Below, one piece after another: positions 48,035 through 55,450 of a stretch of DNA of 64,000 bases. Position 1 is the stretch's first letter. Each line of letters starts with the position of its first letter. The notes beneath the pieces were generated by a model. It was not told where the DNA came from, ran no database searches, and saw only the letters and a program-made list of their open reading frames with translations. The position numbers and the translations under genes were made by a program. The stretch comes from Flavobacterium sp. 20NA77.7 (GTDB lineage: Bacteria > Bacteroidota > Bacteroidia > Flavobacteriales > Flavobacteriaceae), in contig NZ_CP133721.1 of NCBI RefSeq assembly GCF_031326205.1, positions 992,001-1,056,000 on the forward strand, written 5' to 3'.

Positions 48035-48693
48035 AAAGAATTTATAGCCAATAAATCATTGTGTTTTTCGACATTTTTTAAATGTATTATCTCATATCTA
48101 TCTTTAGTGAAATAGGATTTATATTGATTTAAAAACTTTTCTTTTTCATCAGCTTGTAGCATCGTGTTAAAAAGAATATAGCCCATTTTATCAAGAGCAC
48201 TTTGGCAATCTTCCACAAATGATTTTTCAAATAGAAAGGCGGGCATTTTATCATCATTAAAAACATCTATGATGATTAAATCAAATTTTTCTGTAGAATC
48301 GTGAATAAATTGTTGCGCATCGGCAATAATACAATTGAAATTTTCAATTTTATTTAACCCAAAATAAACATTTGCAATTTGTAAAATATTGGCATCTATT
48401 TCAACTCCTGTGATTTTCTTTGTATAATTAAATTCATTTACTAATGTTTTTGCCACGCTTCCACCTGCAACGCCTAAAAGGAGTATATTATTCATTTGCT
48501 GAATTCTTTCTTTACCTATCAAAAGAAGCCCTTTTCGTAAAACTTTTTGTAAAGCACCGTACGAGTAATTAGTACGTTTGCTGTCTAATAGTAATTTCCC
48601 ATTATATAGTGTTACTTCAAGAACGTTACTTGTAGTCGAATTTTCTTTGTGCAACACAATAGGATAGAGGTAACTTAGAATTTTTTTTATCAT
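48031..48693 (-). CDS. Spermidine-synthase-like methyltransferase-fold protein
   Basis: At 220 residues this protein has the catalytic fold of the spermidine synthase/SAM methyltransferase group: ILLLGVAGGSVAKTLV near residue 69 (SAM loop), GVEIDANILQIA near 96 and FDLIIIDVFNDDKMP near 136. It lacks the full N-terminal tetramerisation region of SpeE, and its DVFNDD replaces the D-x-x-D polyamine-binding pattern of true spermidine synthases (DSTDP-like). It may be a methyltransferase or an orphan aminopropyltransferase; many genomes carry such paralogues. Convergent with YitT, sharing four bases at the stops. Confidence 0.75.
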   Translation of the reverse strand: MIKKILSYLYPIVLHKENSTTSNVLEVTLYNGKLLLDSKRTNYSYGALQKVLRKGLLLIGKERIQQMNNILLLGVAGGSVAKTLVNEFNYTKKITGVEIDANILQIANVYFGLNKIENFNCIIADAQQFIHDSTEKFDLIIIDVFNDDKMPAFLFEKSFVEDCQSALDKMGYILFNTMLQADEKEKFLNQYKSYFTKDRYEIIHLKNVEKHNDLLAINSF

Positions 48694-48719
48694 AATAGAG
48701 AAACTTTGTAAATATAAAT

Positions 48720-48727
48720 TAAATTTG
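48720..48727 (+). promoter_or_regulatory. Putative -7 element of the acyltransferase gene
   Basis: TAAATTTG at 48720-48727 fits TAnnTTTG, 18 bases before the ATG at 48746. This supports the ATG over the in-frame TTG at 48725, which lies inside the element. Confidence 0.4.
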
Positions 48728-48745
48728 CCAACATATAAATACCTT

Positions 48746-49300
48746 ATGAAACAAAAAATATATCAGTTCATTTTTTTTAAGTTAATGGGTTGGAAACAAG
48801 AAGGAAGTTTTGATAAAACTCTAAAAAAGTGTGTTTTTATTGTGGTGCCGCATACAAGTTGGTACGATTTTATAATAGGTGTTTTTACAAGAGGTGTTTT
48901 AGGTATTGAAATCAACTGGGTAGGAAAGAAGGAATTGTTTGTTTGGCCATTTAAGTATTATTTTTCATGGATGGGTGGTGCGCCTTTGAACCGACAAAAA
49001 AATGAAAACAAAGTTGACTCTATTGCTAAAATTTTTAAAACCAAAAATACATTTCGATTAGCTATTGCACCAGAGGGAACTCGTAAAAAAGTTACACAAT
49101 GGCGATCAGGATTTTATTATATAGCCCTTCAGGCACAGGTGCCTATAGTTCCAGTAGCTTTTGACTGGGGAACAAAAACGATTAAAGTATTTCAGCCATT
49201 TCATCCTTCTGGTAATTTCAATGAAGATATTAAAATACTCGAGAAACTTTATTCAGGTACTGTAGGTAAAAAGAAAGAATATAGTTTTATTCCTAACTAA
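48746..49300 (+). CDS. Lysophospholipid (1-acylglycerol-3-phosphate) acyltransferase-like protein
   Basis: The protein, 184 residues from ATG 48746, has the PlsC-type motifs. The acid-base HTSWYD (H-x4-D) is near residue 40, GGAPLNR near 84, and the phosphate-binding APEGTRK near 111-117. A single hydrophobic region near the N-terminus (KIYQFIFFKLMGW) suggests peripheral membrane attachment. It is shorter than full PlsC. It could acylate lysophosphatidic acid or another lysolipid; the substrate is not settled by sequence. It ends five bases before the stop of the convergent XRE gene. Confidence 0.85.
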   Translation: MKQKIYQFIFFKLMGWKQEGSFDKTLKKCVFIVVPHTSWYDFIIGVFTRGVLGIEINWVGKKELFVWPFKYYFSWMGGAPLNRQKNENKVDSIAKIFKTKNTFRLAIAPEGTRKKVTQWRSGFYYIALQAQVPIVPVAFDWGTKTIKVFQPFHPSGNFNEDIKILEKLYSGTVGKKKEYSFIPN

Positions 49301-49305
49301 TTTTA

Positions 49306-49764
49306 TTATTTTTCTGTGTAACTTTTAAACGTACCATCTTTATAAAAAACAATAATTTTTTCAATTTCACTAGTAGGAGATACTTGCTCTAAAATGGGCG
49401 TATTTGATTTTTTTTGAAATTTATTTTCAACTACTCGATTTTCTTCCTCTATTCTATTTTCATCGAACAGATTAATTTGTTCGGGTATATTTTTATTTTC
49501 TGCTTTTATTTCGGTTGAATTTGACGATTGTGATTTACTTGTATTAGGAAATACACCCACACCATTTAAAAACCACAGTAAATCAATTTCGGGAAACTGT
49601 TCTAAAACTTTAAGAATAAAATCTAAGCTTGGTTTATTTCTCCCAGAGAGTAGGTGAGAAATACTAGATCGTTGCACATTAATCTTATCGGCAAATGAAG
49701 AGGCTGTTAATCCATAATACTCTAATACATGTTCTAAGCGTTTGATGAAATCTTCTGTATTCAT
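49306..49764 (-). CDS. XRE-family helix-turn-helix transcriptional regulator
   Basis: Residues about 7-62 form a lambda-Cro-like HTH: FIKRLEHVLEYYGLTASSFADKI, with the recognition segment VQRSSISHLLSGRNKPSLDFI (shown shortened). A polar linker of about 65 residues follows, then the short conserved tail EKIIVFYKDGTFKSYTEK common in Bacteroidota XRE regulators. It is divergent from the M14 peptidase gene across a 278-base region with five palindromes of the type TTACA-WW-TGTAA. One of these overlaps its own predicted -7 element, so autoregulation is likely. The DNA target is inferred from position only. Confidence 0.88.
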   Translation of the reverse strand: MNTEDFIKRLEHVLEYYGLTASSFADKINVQRSSISHLLSGRNKPSLDFILKVLEQFPEIDLLWFLNGVGVFPNTSKSQSSNSTEIKAENKNIPEQINLFDENRIEEENRVVENKFQKKSNTPILEQVSPTSEIEKIIVFYKDGTFKSYTEK

Positions 49765-49791
49765 AATTAAAATAATATTAAATTAACTTAT

Positions 49792-50041
49792 TTACAAATG
49801 TAACATAATTAAAATAATTATAGATGATAGTTTCTGTTTTTAACATAATTAAAAAGAATTAAATCTAAACATAGTAGTTAATTAAAGTAATTTAATTAAC
49901 TGAAAATAAATATATTAAAATAATAACAGTACACGTATTTACTTTTGTAACTAATTTAATCATTCAAGTGTTTACAAATGTATCAATTCAAAGAAATTTC
50001 AATGTTTACATTTGTAAATAGATTTGTTTTTACATTTGTAA
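49792..50041. promoter_or_regulatory. Cluster of five TTACA-type palindromes between the XRE regulator and M14 peptidase
   Basis: Copies are at 49792-49803 (TTACAAATGTAA), 49939-49950 (TTACTTTTGTAA), 49972-49983 (TTACAAATGTAT), 50006-50017 (TTACATTTGTAA) and 50030-50041 (TTACATTTGTAA). The last four are spaced 33, 34 and 24 bases apart. Several contain TACATTTG or TACTTTTG, which also match the -7 element in one direction or the other, so they may be operators placed over promoters. A 14-base direct repeat (TAACATAATTAAAA) also occurs at 49801 and 49841. Confidence 0.6.
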
Positions 50042-50042
50042 C

Positions 50043-51194
50043 ATGGAAAATAATTTACAACTAGCTACAGCTAATTTATATTCTAAGTGTAAAGGTCGTT
50101 ACCTCACTCTTGAAACTATTCAAACATTTTGTGCTGGTTTATCAACAAAATTCGTCATTGAAATCATTGGGAATTCAGTTTTGAATCAACCTATAGTTGC
50201 TGTAAAGTTTGGAAATGGACCACGTAAAATCCTTATTTGGTCTCAAATGCACGGTAATGAAGCAACCTCAACAAAAGGATTATTAGATTATTTGAATTAC
50301 TTAAATACTGATGTTAATGCCTATACTACTCTTTCCAATCAGTTTACGGTAGTGGTGGTTCCTCTTCTTAATCCAGATGGAGCAAAGCAATACACTAGAG
50401 AAAATGCAAATGGTGTGGATCTAAATAGGGATGCTTTTGAATGCACACAGCCCGAGAGTATCGTTTTGCGAAATCTAGTTCATCAATTTCAGCCTGATTA
50501 TTGTTTTAATCTTCATGACCAACGTACGTTATTTGGTTTGCTAGAATCAAAAAAACCTGCGACTATTTCGTTTTTAACTGCTGCATATGATGAGTCAAGA
50601 CTATTTAATGCAACTCGCGAATCTGCGGCTAAAGTGATAGTTGCTATGCATCAAGAATTAGAGCGTTATATACCAGGTCAAGTAGGAAGATTTGACGATT
50701 CATTTAACATTAATTGTACGGGAGATTATTTTACCTCTAAAGAAATTCCTACTATTTTGTTTGAAGCAGGGCATTTTCAAGACGATTATGATAGAGAAGA
50801 GGTTAGGAAATTTGTATTTATTTCATTAAAAACAGCTTTTTATTGCATATACGAAAACGTTGTAGTAAACAATATTATTGAAAAATATTTGGATATTTAT
50901 GAAAATAACAAATGTTTTGCTGATATAATTTTTAAAAATGTTAAAATTATTGAGAATAATGTAGAAAAAATCATTAACTTTGCCGTTAACTACAAAGAAG
51001 TACTTTTTGATAATTCTGTAATTTTTGAAGCAAGAATAATAGAATTTGATAGTAATAGTTGTTTTATGGGGCATAAAGAGATTGATGCTAAAGAAAAACT
51101 ATTTAAAGCTTCTTATGGAGGTATCCCCAAAGTTGGCGAAAAAGCTGATTTTTACTTGGCAAATATTGAATTTGTCAATGGAGAGGCTAAATAA
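50043..51194 (+). CDS. M14 family zinc carboxypeptidase-like metallopeptidase
   Basis: Zinc ligands are His70 and Glu73 (MHGNEAT) and His158 (NLHDQR); the catalytic glutamate is Glu241 (LFEAGHFQDDYDRE). NPDGAKQYTRENANGVDLNRD near residues 109-129 carries the substrate-binding Asn and Arg of the family (shown by its DLNRD end). There is no signal peptide, so the enzyme appears cytosolic and may trim peptides or amino-acid conjugates. The ATG at 50043 lies one base past the last palindrome, implying a very short or leaderless transcript from the nearest -7 element. The Lrp-type gene follows after 23 bases. Confidence 0.88.
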   Translation: MENNLQLATANLYSKCKGRYLTLETIQTFCAGLSTKFVIEIIGNSVLNQPIVAVKFGNGPRKILIWSQMHGNEATSTKGLLDYLNYLNTDVNAYTTLSNQFTVVVVPLLNPDGAKQYTRENANGVDLNRDAFECTQPESIVLRNLVHQFQPDYCFNLHDQRTLFGLLESKKPATISFLTAAYDESRLFNATRESAAKVIVAMHQELERYIPGQVGRFDDSFNINCTGDYFTSKEIPTILFEAGHFQDDYDREEVRKFVFISLKTAFYCIYENVVVNNIIEKYLDIYENNKCFADIIFKNVKIIENNVEKIINFAVNYKEVLFDNSVIFEARIIEFDSNSCFMGHKEIDAKEKLFKASYGGIPKVGEKADFYLANIEFVNGEAK

Positions 51195-51217
51195 AATAAC
51201 ATTTTAAATAGATAATT

Positions 51218-51697
51218 ATGAGTAAGTTTCGTTTAGATGAAGTAGATCATCAAATTTTAGACATGTTGATTGACAATACGAGAATCCCCTTTACTGATAT
51301 TGCAAAAAAATTATTGATTTCTGCAGGTACGGTACATGTAAGAGTAAAAAAAATGGAAGATGCAGGAATTATTCAAGGTTCATCATTAACACTTGATTAT
51401 GAAAAGCTTGGCTATTCTTTTATTGCGTATGTAGGTGTGTTTTTGCAAAGTACTTCACAAACAAAATTTGTATTGGAGCGTATCAATGAAATACCATTTG
51501 TTACTGTTGCTTCTGTAACAACGGGTAAGTTTAATATTTTTTGTAAAATAAGAGCAAGGGATACAAGTCATGCAAAAGAAGTTATTTTCCAAATTGACGA
51601 TATCGACGGCGTATATAGAACAGAAACTATGATTTCGTTAGAAGAAAGTATTAACGATAAAAAACGTTTGATGCACACGATTTTTAAAGAACTATAA
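51218..51697 (+). CDS. Lrp/AsnC family transcriptional regulator
   Basis: The N-terminal winged HTH reads LDEVDHQILDMLIDNTR then FTDIAKKLLISAGTVHVRVKKMEDAGII (residues about 5-48; shortened motifs). The C-terminal RAM/AsnC ligand-binding domain spans about 65-145 (FIAYVGVFL, PFVTVASVTTGKFNIFCKI). Such regulators sense amino acids. It sits 23 bases behind the M14 peptidase gene and probably shares its promoter, so a link between peptide breakdown and amino-acid sensing is plausible inference. A terminator follows. Confidence 0.93.
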   Translation: MSKFRLDEVDHQILDMLIDNTRIPFTDIAKKLLISAGTVHVRVKKMEDAGIIQGSSLTLDYEKLGYSFIAYVGVFLQSTSQTKFVLERINEIPFVTVASVTTGKFNIFCKIRARDTSHAKEVIFQIDDIDGVYRTETMISLEESINDKKRLMHTIFKEL

Positions 51698-51701
51698 TTA
51701 C

Positions 51702-51727
51702 AAAAGCCTCATAAGAGGCTTTTTTTT
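51702..51727 (+). terminator. Intrinsic terminator after the Lrp/AsnC gene
   Basis: AAAAGCCTC (51702-51710) pairs with GAGGCTTTT (51715-51723) over an ATAA loop, followed by T to 51727. Confidence 0.85.
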
Positions 51728-51739
51728 ATCTTTTTAGTG

Positions 51740-52249
51740 ATGGAAAATTTACAAGAAAATGAATATGTTTCCTACCAAATGAATTATATTAAATTGGTAG
51801 AAGAAGGAAATATTGTAAAAGGATTAATTGAACAAAAGGAAAAAATGATTCTTTTTTTTAATTCAATTCCTGTTTTTAAACAAACATTTTGTTATGAAAA
51901 GGGTAAATGGACTATAAAAGATATTCTTTTACATTTAATTGATGCAGAACGAATTTTTGCATATCGAGCTTTACGTATTGCTAGAAACGATTCAACTGCT
52001 TTATCTGGGTTTGATGAAAATGAGTATGTGATTACTGCAAATGCAAATGAACGAGAATTTGAGAGCTTATTAAACGAGTATGTTGCTGTTAGAAATGCTA
52101 CAATAAGTCTTTTTACTAATTTTTCAGAATCTGATTTATTAAAAACAGGAATTGCTTCAAATGCAAGTATATCTGTTAGAGGAATTGGATATTGTATTTT
52201 AGGACATGAATTACATCATAGAAATATTATTTTAGAACGTTATTTATAA
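51740..52249 (+). CDS. DinB family protein
   Basis: Start ATG 51740 is preferred; an adjacent GTG at 51737 is possible. The 169-residue protein is a DinB-like four-helix bundle: KGKWTIKDILLHLIDAERIFAYRALRIAR (shown by its KWTIKDILLHLIDAERIF part) near residues 54-75 has the first metal-binding His, and GHELHHRNIILERY at the C-terminus has the other two. Members include thiol-dependent S-transferases and metal-binding enzymes. DinB here is a fold name, not the DNA polymerase. It is a single gene between two terminators. Confidence 0.88.
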   Translation: MENLQENEYVSYQMNYIKLVEEGNIVKGLIEQKEKMILFFNSIPVFKQTFCYEKGKWTIKDILLHLIDAERIFAYRALRIARNDSTALSGFDENEYVITANANEREFESLLNEYVAVRNATISLFTNFSESDLLKTGIASNASISVRGIGYCILGHELHHRNIILERYL

Positions 52250-52256
52250 ATATATA

Positions 52257-52285
52257 AAAAAGGAAATCATTTTGATTTCCTTTTT
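52257..52285. terminator. Bidirectional terminator between DinB and the acidic protein gene
   Basis: AAAAAGGAAATCA (52257-52269) pairs with TGATTTCCTTTTT (52273-52285) around a TTT loop. The A and T flanks serve both the DinB gene and the convergent acidic-protein gene. Confidence 0.85.
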
Positions 52286-52294
52286 TATATATTA

Positions 52295-52648
52295 TTAATC
52301 TTCACCAGCATCACCATCTGGGTCAATATCAATTTTTTCTTCTTCTTCCTCTTCTTCTTCCGAAGCGTCATCTTCAATTTCTAATTCTTTTAATGCGTCT
52401 AAACTTTCTTCTGGTGCATCAAAATCGTCATCTTCATCATAATTTTCAATACGATCAGATAATTTAGTGCTTACTTTTACTAAATAAATAGTATCAATTG
52501 TTCGCACTTCAACAGCTTCAACTGTCTCATTTTTAGCGTTTTTAAAGCGGATAATATCTGAATCGTCATATCCGTCAGGAAACTTTTCAACCAGTAGGCT
52601 TAAAATCTCATTTGTTAATTTGGCGTAATCTACAATTACTCTTTTCAT
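52295..52648 (-). CDS. Small protein with long acidic C-terminal tail
   Basis: Residues 1-65 are a mixed alpha/beta segment (MKRVIVDYAKLTNEILSLL, then VEVRTIDTIYLVKV). From about residue 66 to 117 the chain is almost entirely Asp and Glu, with a run of eight glutamates near 97-104. Similar proteins are conserved in Flavobacteriaceae and are sometimes labelled DNA primase, which nothing in the sequence supports. The acidic tail could mimic nucleic acid or act as a chaperone-like segment; this is conjecture. It has a good promoter of its own. Confidence 0.75.
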   Translation of the reverse strand: MKRVIVDYAKLTNEILSLLVEKFPDGYDDSDIIRFKNAKNETVEAVEVRTIDTIYLVKVSTKLSDRIENYDEDDDFDAPEESLDALKELEIEDDASEEEEEEEEKIDIDPDGDAGED

Positions 52649-52678
52649 TTGGGTTATGCTTAATCAAGTTTAGTTCGT

Positions 52679-52708
52679 CAAATGTAATATTGAAAAATTA
52701 AAAATCAA
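52679..52708 (-). promoter_or_regulatory. Putative promoter of the acidic-tailed protein (TTG - 19 bp - TACATTTG)
   Basis: On the minus strand, TTG at 52708-52706 and TACATTTG at 52686-52679 are 19 bases apart; the ATG is at 52648. Confidence 0.5.
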
Positions 52709-52736
52709 ATTTTTTTCTTTTTATTTTTTTTAGTAA

Positions 52737-53711
52737 TTACCACCCTAAAATATAAGCAAAAATTAGAGGTGCGACAATTGTAGCATCAGATTCTACAATA
52801 AACTTTGGTGTATGAATATCTAATTTTCCCCACGTAATCTTTTCGTTTGGCACAGCACCGGAATACGAACCGTAACTTGTTGTTGAGTCTGAAATTTGAC
52901 AGAAATAACTCCAAAAAGGCACATCATGCATTTCCATATCTTGATATAACATCGGCACCACACAAATAGGGAAGTCCCCAGCAATTCCTCCTCCAATTTG
53001 GAAGAAACCAATGCCTTTTCCTTCGCAGTTTTTTGTATACCAATCTGCTAACCACATCATGTATTCAACACCACTTTTCATAGTTGTAGGTTTAAATTCA
53101 CCTTTAATACAATACGAAGCAAAAATATTACCCATTGTACTGTCTTCCCAACCTGGAACAACTATAGGTAAATTCTTTTCGGCAGCGGCAACCATCCATG
53201 AGTCAGCAGGATCAATTTCATAATATTGTTTTAATACGCCTGAATTAATCATTTGGTACATAAATTCATGTGGAAAATAACGCTCTCCTTTTGAGTCTGC
53301 ATTGTTCCAAATATCAAATAAATGCGTTTGTAATCTTCTAAAAGCTTCTTCTTCTGGAATACAAGTATCCGTCACACGATTGTAATGATTTTCTAATAAA
53401 TCCCATTCTTCTTGTGGGCTCAAATCTCTGTAATTTGGTACTCTTTTATAAGAATTATGAGCAACTAAGTTCATAATATCTTCTTCTAAATTTGCACCTG
53501 TACAAGAAATAATATGAATTTTATCTTGACGAATCATTTCAGCTAATGATTTACCTAACTCAGCCGTACTCATAGCTCCAGCCAATGTAACCATCATTTT
53601 ACCATTGTCTAACAAATGTTCTTCATATCCTTTTGCAGCATCAACTAACGCTGCCGCATTAAAATGTAAATAATGTTTTTCTACAAATTGACTAATTGGC
53701 CCTTTATTCAT
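52737..53711 (-). CDS. Deoxyhypusine synthase-like protein
   Basis: The 324-residue protein aligns with the deoxyhypusine synthase superfamily. Its NAD site includes MVTLAGAMSTAELG near residue 39 and IISCTGANLEED near 67; GGGIAGDFPICVVP lies near 240, and the catalytic-lysine motif NEKITWGKLD puts the lysine at 296. In eukaryotes this enzyme moves a butylamine group from spermidine to eIF5A. Bacteria have no eIF5A hypusination, and bacterial homologues are thought to act on free polyamines, for example as homospermidine-type synthases. Position 35 bases behind arginine decarboxylase supports a polyamine role. The exact substrate is unknown. Confidence 0.88.
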   Translation of the reverse strand: MNKGPISQFVEKHYLHFNAAALVDAAKGYEEHLLDNGKMMVTLAGAMSTAELGKSLAEMIRQDKIHIISCTGANLEEDIMNLVAHNSYKRVPNYRDLSPQEEWDLLENHYNRVTDTCIPEEEAFRRLQTHLFDIWNNADSKGERYFPHEFMYQMINSGVLKQYYEIDPADSWMVAAAEKNLPIVVPGWEDSTMGNIFASYCIKGEFKPTTMKSGVEYMMWLADWYTKNCEGKGIGFFQIGGGIAGDFPICVVPMLYQDMEMHDVPFWSYFCQISDSTTSYGSYSGAVPNEKITWGKLDIHTPKFIVESDATIVAPLIFAYILGW

Positions 53712-53746
53712 GTTTTTTTATTTAAAATGTTATGTAGTTTTAGTTA

Positions 53747-55162
53747 CTACTTTTTATCTTCTTTCTTTTTATTATAACCTAATATTTCTAAAACGTCTTC
53801 TGCTTTTTGCTGTTCTGAAAAAATTTCTGTAGCAAAAATCCCGTTTTTATCTTTATCAATTAATATATGTTTAGGTTGTGGTAAAATACAATGGCTTAAT
53901 CCGCCAAATCCACCTATTGTTTCTTGGTATGCACCAGTATTAAAAAATCCAATATACAATGGTTTTTCTTTGTTATATTTAGGTAAATATACCGCATTCA
54001 TATGTTGCTCAGAGTTGTAATAATCGTCGCCATCACATGTTAATCCACCTAATAAAACACGTTCATACGTATCGTTCCATCTATTAACTGCCATCATAAC
54101 AAAACGCTTGTTAATAGCCCAAGTATCGGGTAAAGTGGTAATAAATGAAGAGTCAATCATGTTCCAATTTTCTCTATCATTTTGCTTTTTTTGATACAAA
54201 ACTTGATAAATAGCGCCACCTGCTTCACCTACCGTAAATGAACCAAATTCTGTAAAAATATGAGGTACATCCACTTCTGCATCATCACAAGCAATCTTGA
54301 TTTGATTTAAAATTTCATCAACCATATATTGGTAATCATAATCAAATGCTAATGAATTTTTAATAGGAAAGCCACCGCCTATATTCAAGCTATCTAGAGT
54401 AGGACATTCCTTTTTTAAAGCAATATATACCTTCATACACTTTAGCAATTCATTCCAATAGTAAGCCGTATCACGAATACCTGCATTGATAAAAAAGTGA
54501 AGCATTTTCAATTCCACTTTTTTGTTTTCAGCGATTTGTTTACGGTAAAAAGGAACAATGTCTTTGTAACCAATTCCTAATCGAGAGGTATAGAACTCAA
54601 ATTTAGGCTCTTCTTCTGCCGCAATTCTAATTCCAATTTTAAATTTGCCGTCAATTTGCTCTTGTAATAAATCTAATTCTTCAAAGTTATCAATAACAGG
54701 AATGGTGTTTTTGTGGCCATTATTAATTAATCGAGCAATATTTGTAACATACTGATCACGTTTAAAACCATTGCAAACAACAAATGTATTCTTGTTGATT
54801 TTTCCTTCTTCCATTAACTTTTCAACAATATTAATATCAAATGCCGAAGAAGTTTCAATATGAATATTATTTTTCAGTGCTTCATTTAACACGAACTCGA
54901 AATGAGAACTTTTTGTACAATAACAATAAAAATATTTAGCTTCATAGCCATGCTTTTCCATCGAATTTCTAAACCACATTTTGGCCTTATTGATATTCTG
55001 TGAAATTTTTGGCAAATAGGTAAACTTCAATGGTGTACCATATTCTTCTACTAATTTCATTAAATCAATTCCATGAAATTGAAGCGCATCTTTATTTAAT
55101 GTAAATTCTTCTTGAGGAAAATAAAACGTTTGATTAATTAAATCATAATATTTTGTATTCAT
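53747..55162 (-). CDS. speA: Biosynthetic arginine decarboxylase (short Bacteroidota form)
   Basis: A fold type III PLP decarboxylase. The PLP lysine is Lys84 in YCTKSSH, the phosphate-binding glycine loop is SLNIGGGFPIKNS near residue 258, and the second active-site region is CDGDDYYN near 402. The length of 471 residues is well below the roughly 650 of E. coli SpeA but typical of this group. The product would be agmatine, the first step to putrescine and spermidine. It is first in a pair with the deoxyhypusine synthase-like gene and has a leader of about 235 bases. Substrate could also be another basic amino acid. Confidence 0.85.
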   Translation of the reverse strand: MNTKYYDLINQTFYFPQEEFTLNKDALQFHGIDLMKLVEEYGTPLKFTYLPKISQNINKAKMWFRNSMEKHGYEAKYFYCYCTKSSHFEFVLNEALKNNIHIETSSAFDINIVEKLMEEGKINKNTFVVCNGFKRDQYVTNIARLINNGHKNTIPVIDNFEELDLLQEQIDGKFKIGIRIAAEEEPKFEFYTSRLGIGYKDIVPFYRKQIAENKKVELKMLHFFINAGIRDTAYYWNELLKCMKVYIALKKECPTLDSLNIGGGFPIKNSLAFDYDYQYMVDEILNQIKIACDDAEVDVPHIFTEFGSFTVGEAGGAIYQVLYQKKQNDRENWNMIDSSFITTLPDTWAINKRFVMMAVNRWNDTYERVLLGGLTCDGDDYYNSEQHMNAVYLPKYNKEKPLYIGFFNTGAYQETIGGFGGLSHCILPQPKHILIDKDKNGIFATEIFSEQQKAEDVLEILGYNKKKEDKK

Positions 55163-55222
55163 TTCTGTCTTTTTTGAGTTTGTAATTCTGTTTGTTATTG
55201 GGGACTAAAACAAGTACCTTTC

Positions 55223-55396
55223 TCAAACTCTAATATTAGCATAGATGATTAATAATTTTTCATTGTATGCTTTAGAAATCGTAAATAAATCTGCATCATA
55301 AGAATGAAATGATGTGCGGCAAGTACTCGTTTCTTTACAAGCACTTAATTTCACCTTTTTGTGAATAAAACTATAGATTTTAGTTACTATTTTCAT
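55223..55396 (-). CDS. Possible 57-residue leader ORF upstream of speA
   Basis: The ORF starts at ATG 55396 (MKIVTKIYSF...) and ends at 55223, inside the predicted speA transcript leader. A TTG-N21-TAAATTTG promoter ends seven bases before this ATG, so the message would be almost leaderless for it. The peptide has two cysteines close together (ACKETSTC), is not especially rich in arginine, and resembles no family that I know. It may be a regulatory leader peptide, an independent small protein, or chance. Confidence 0.3.
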   Translation of the reverse strand: MKIVTKIYSFIHKKVKLSACKETSTCRTSFHSYDADLFTISKAYNEKLLIIYANIRV

Positions 55397-55402
55397 GGGG
55401 TG

Positions 55403-55434
55403 CAAATTTAACAAATATTATTACTTTTAAACAA
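55403..55434 (-). promoter_or_regulatory. Putative promoter of the speA operon (TTG - 21 bp - TAAATTTG)
   Basis: On the minus strand TTG (55434-55432) and TAAATTTG (55410-55403) are separated by 21 bases. Transcription would start near 55396, giving a leader of about 235 bases before the speA ATG at 55162. No better promoter is seen nearer to speA. Confidence 0.5.
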
Positions 55435-55450
55435 TACTTTTTGTCAAAAA

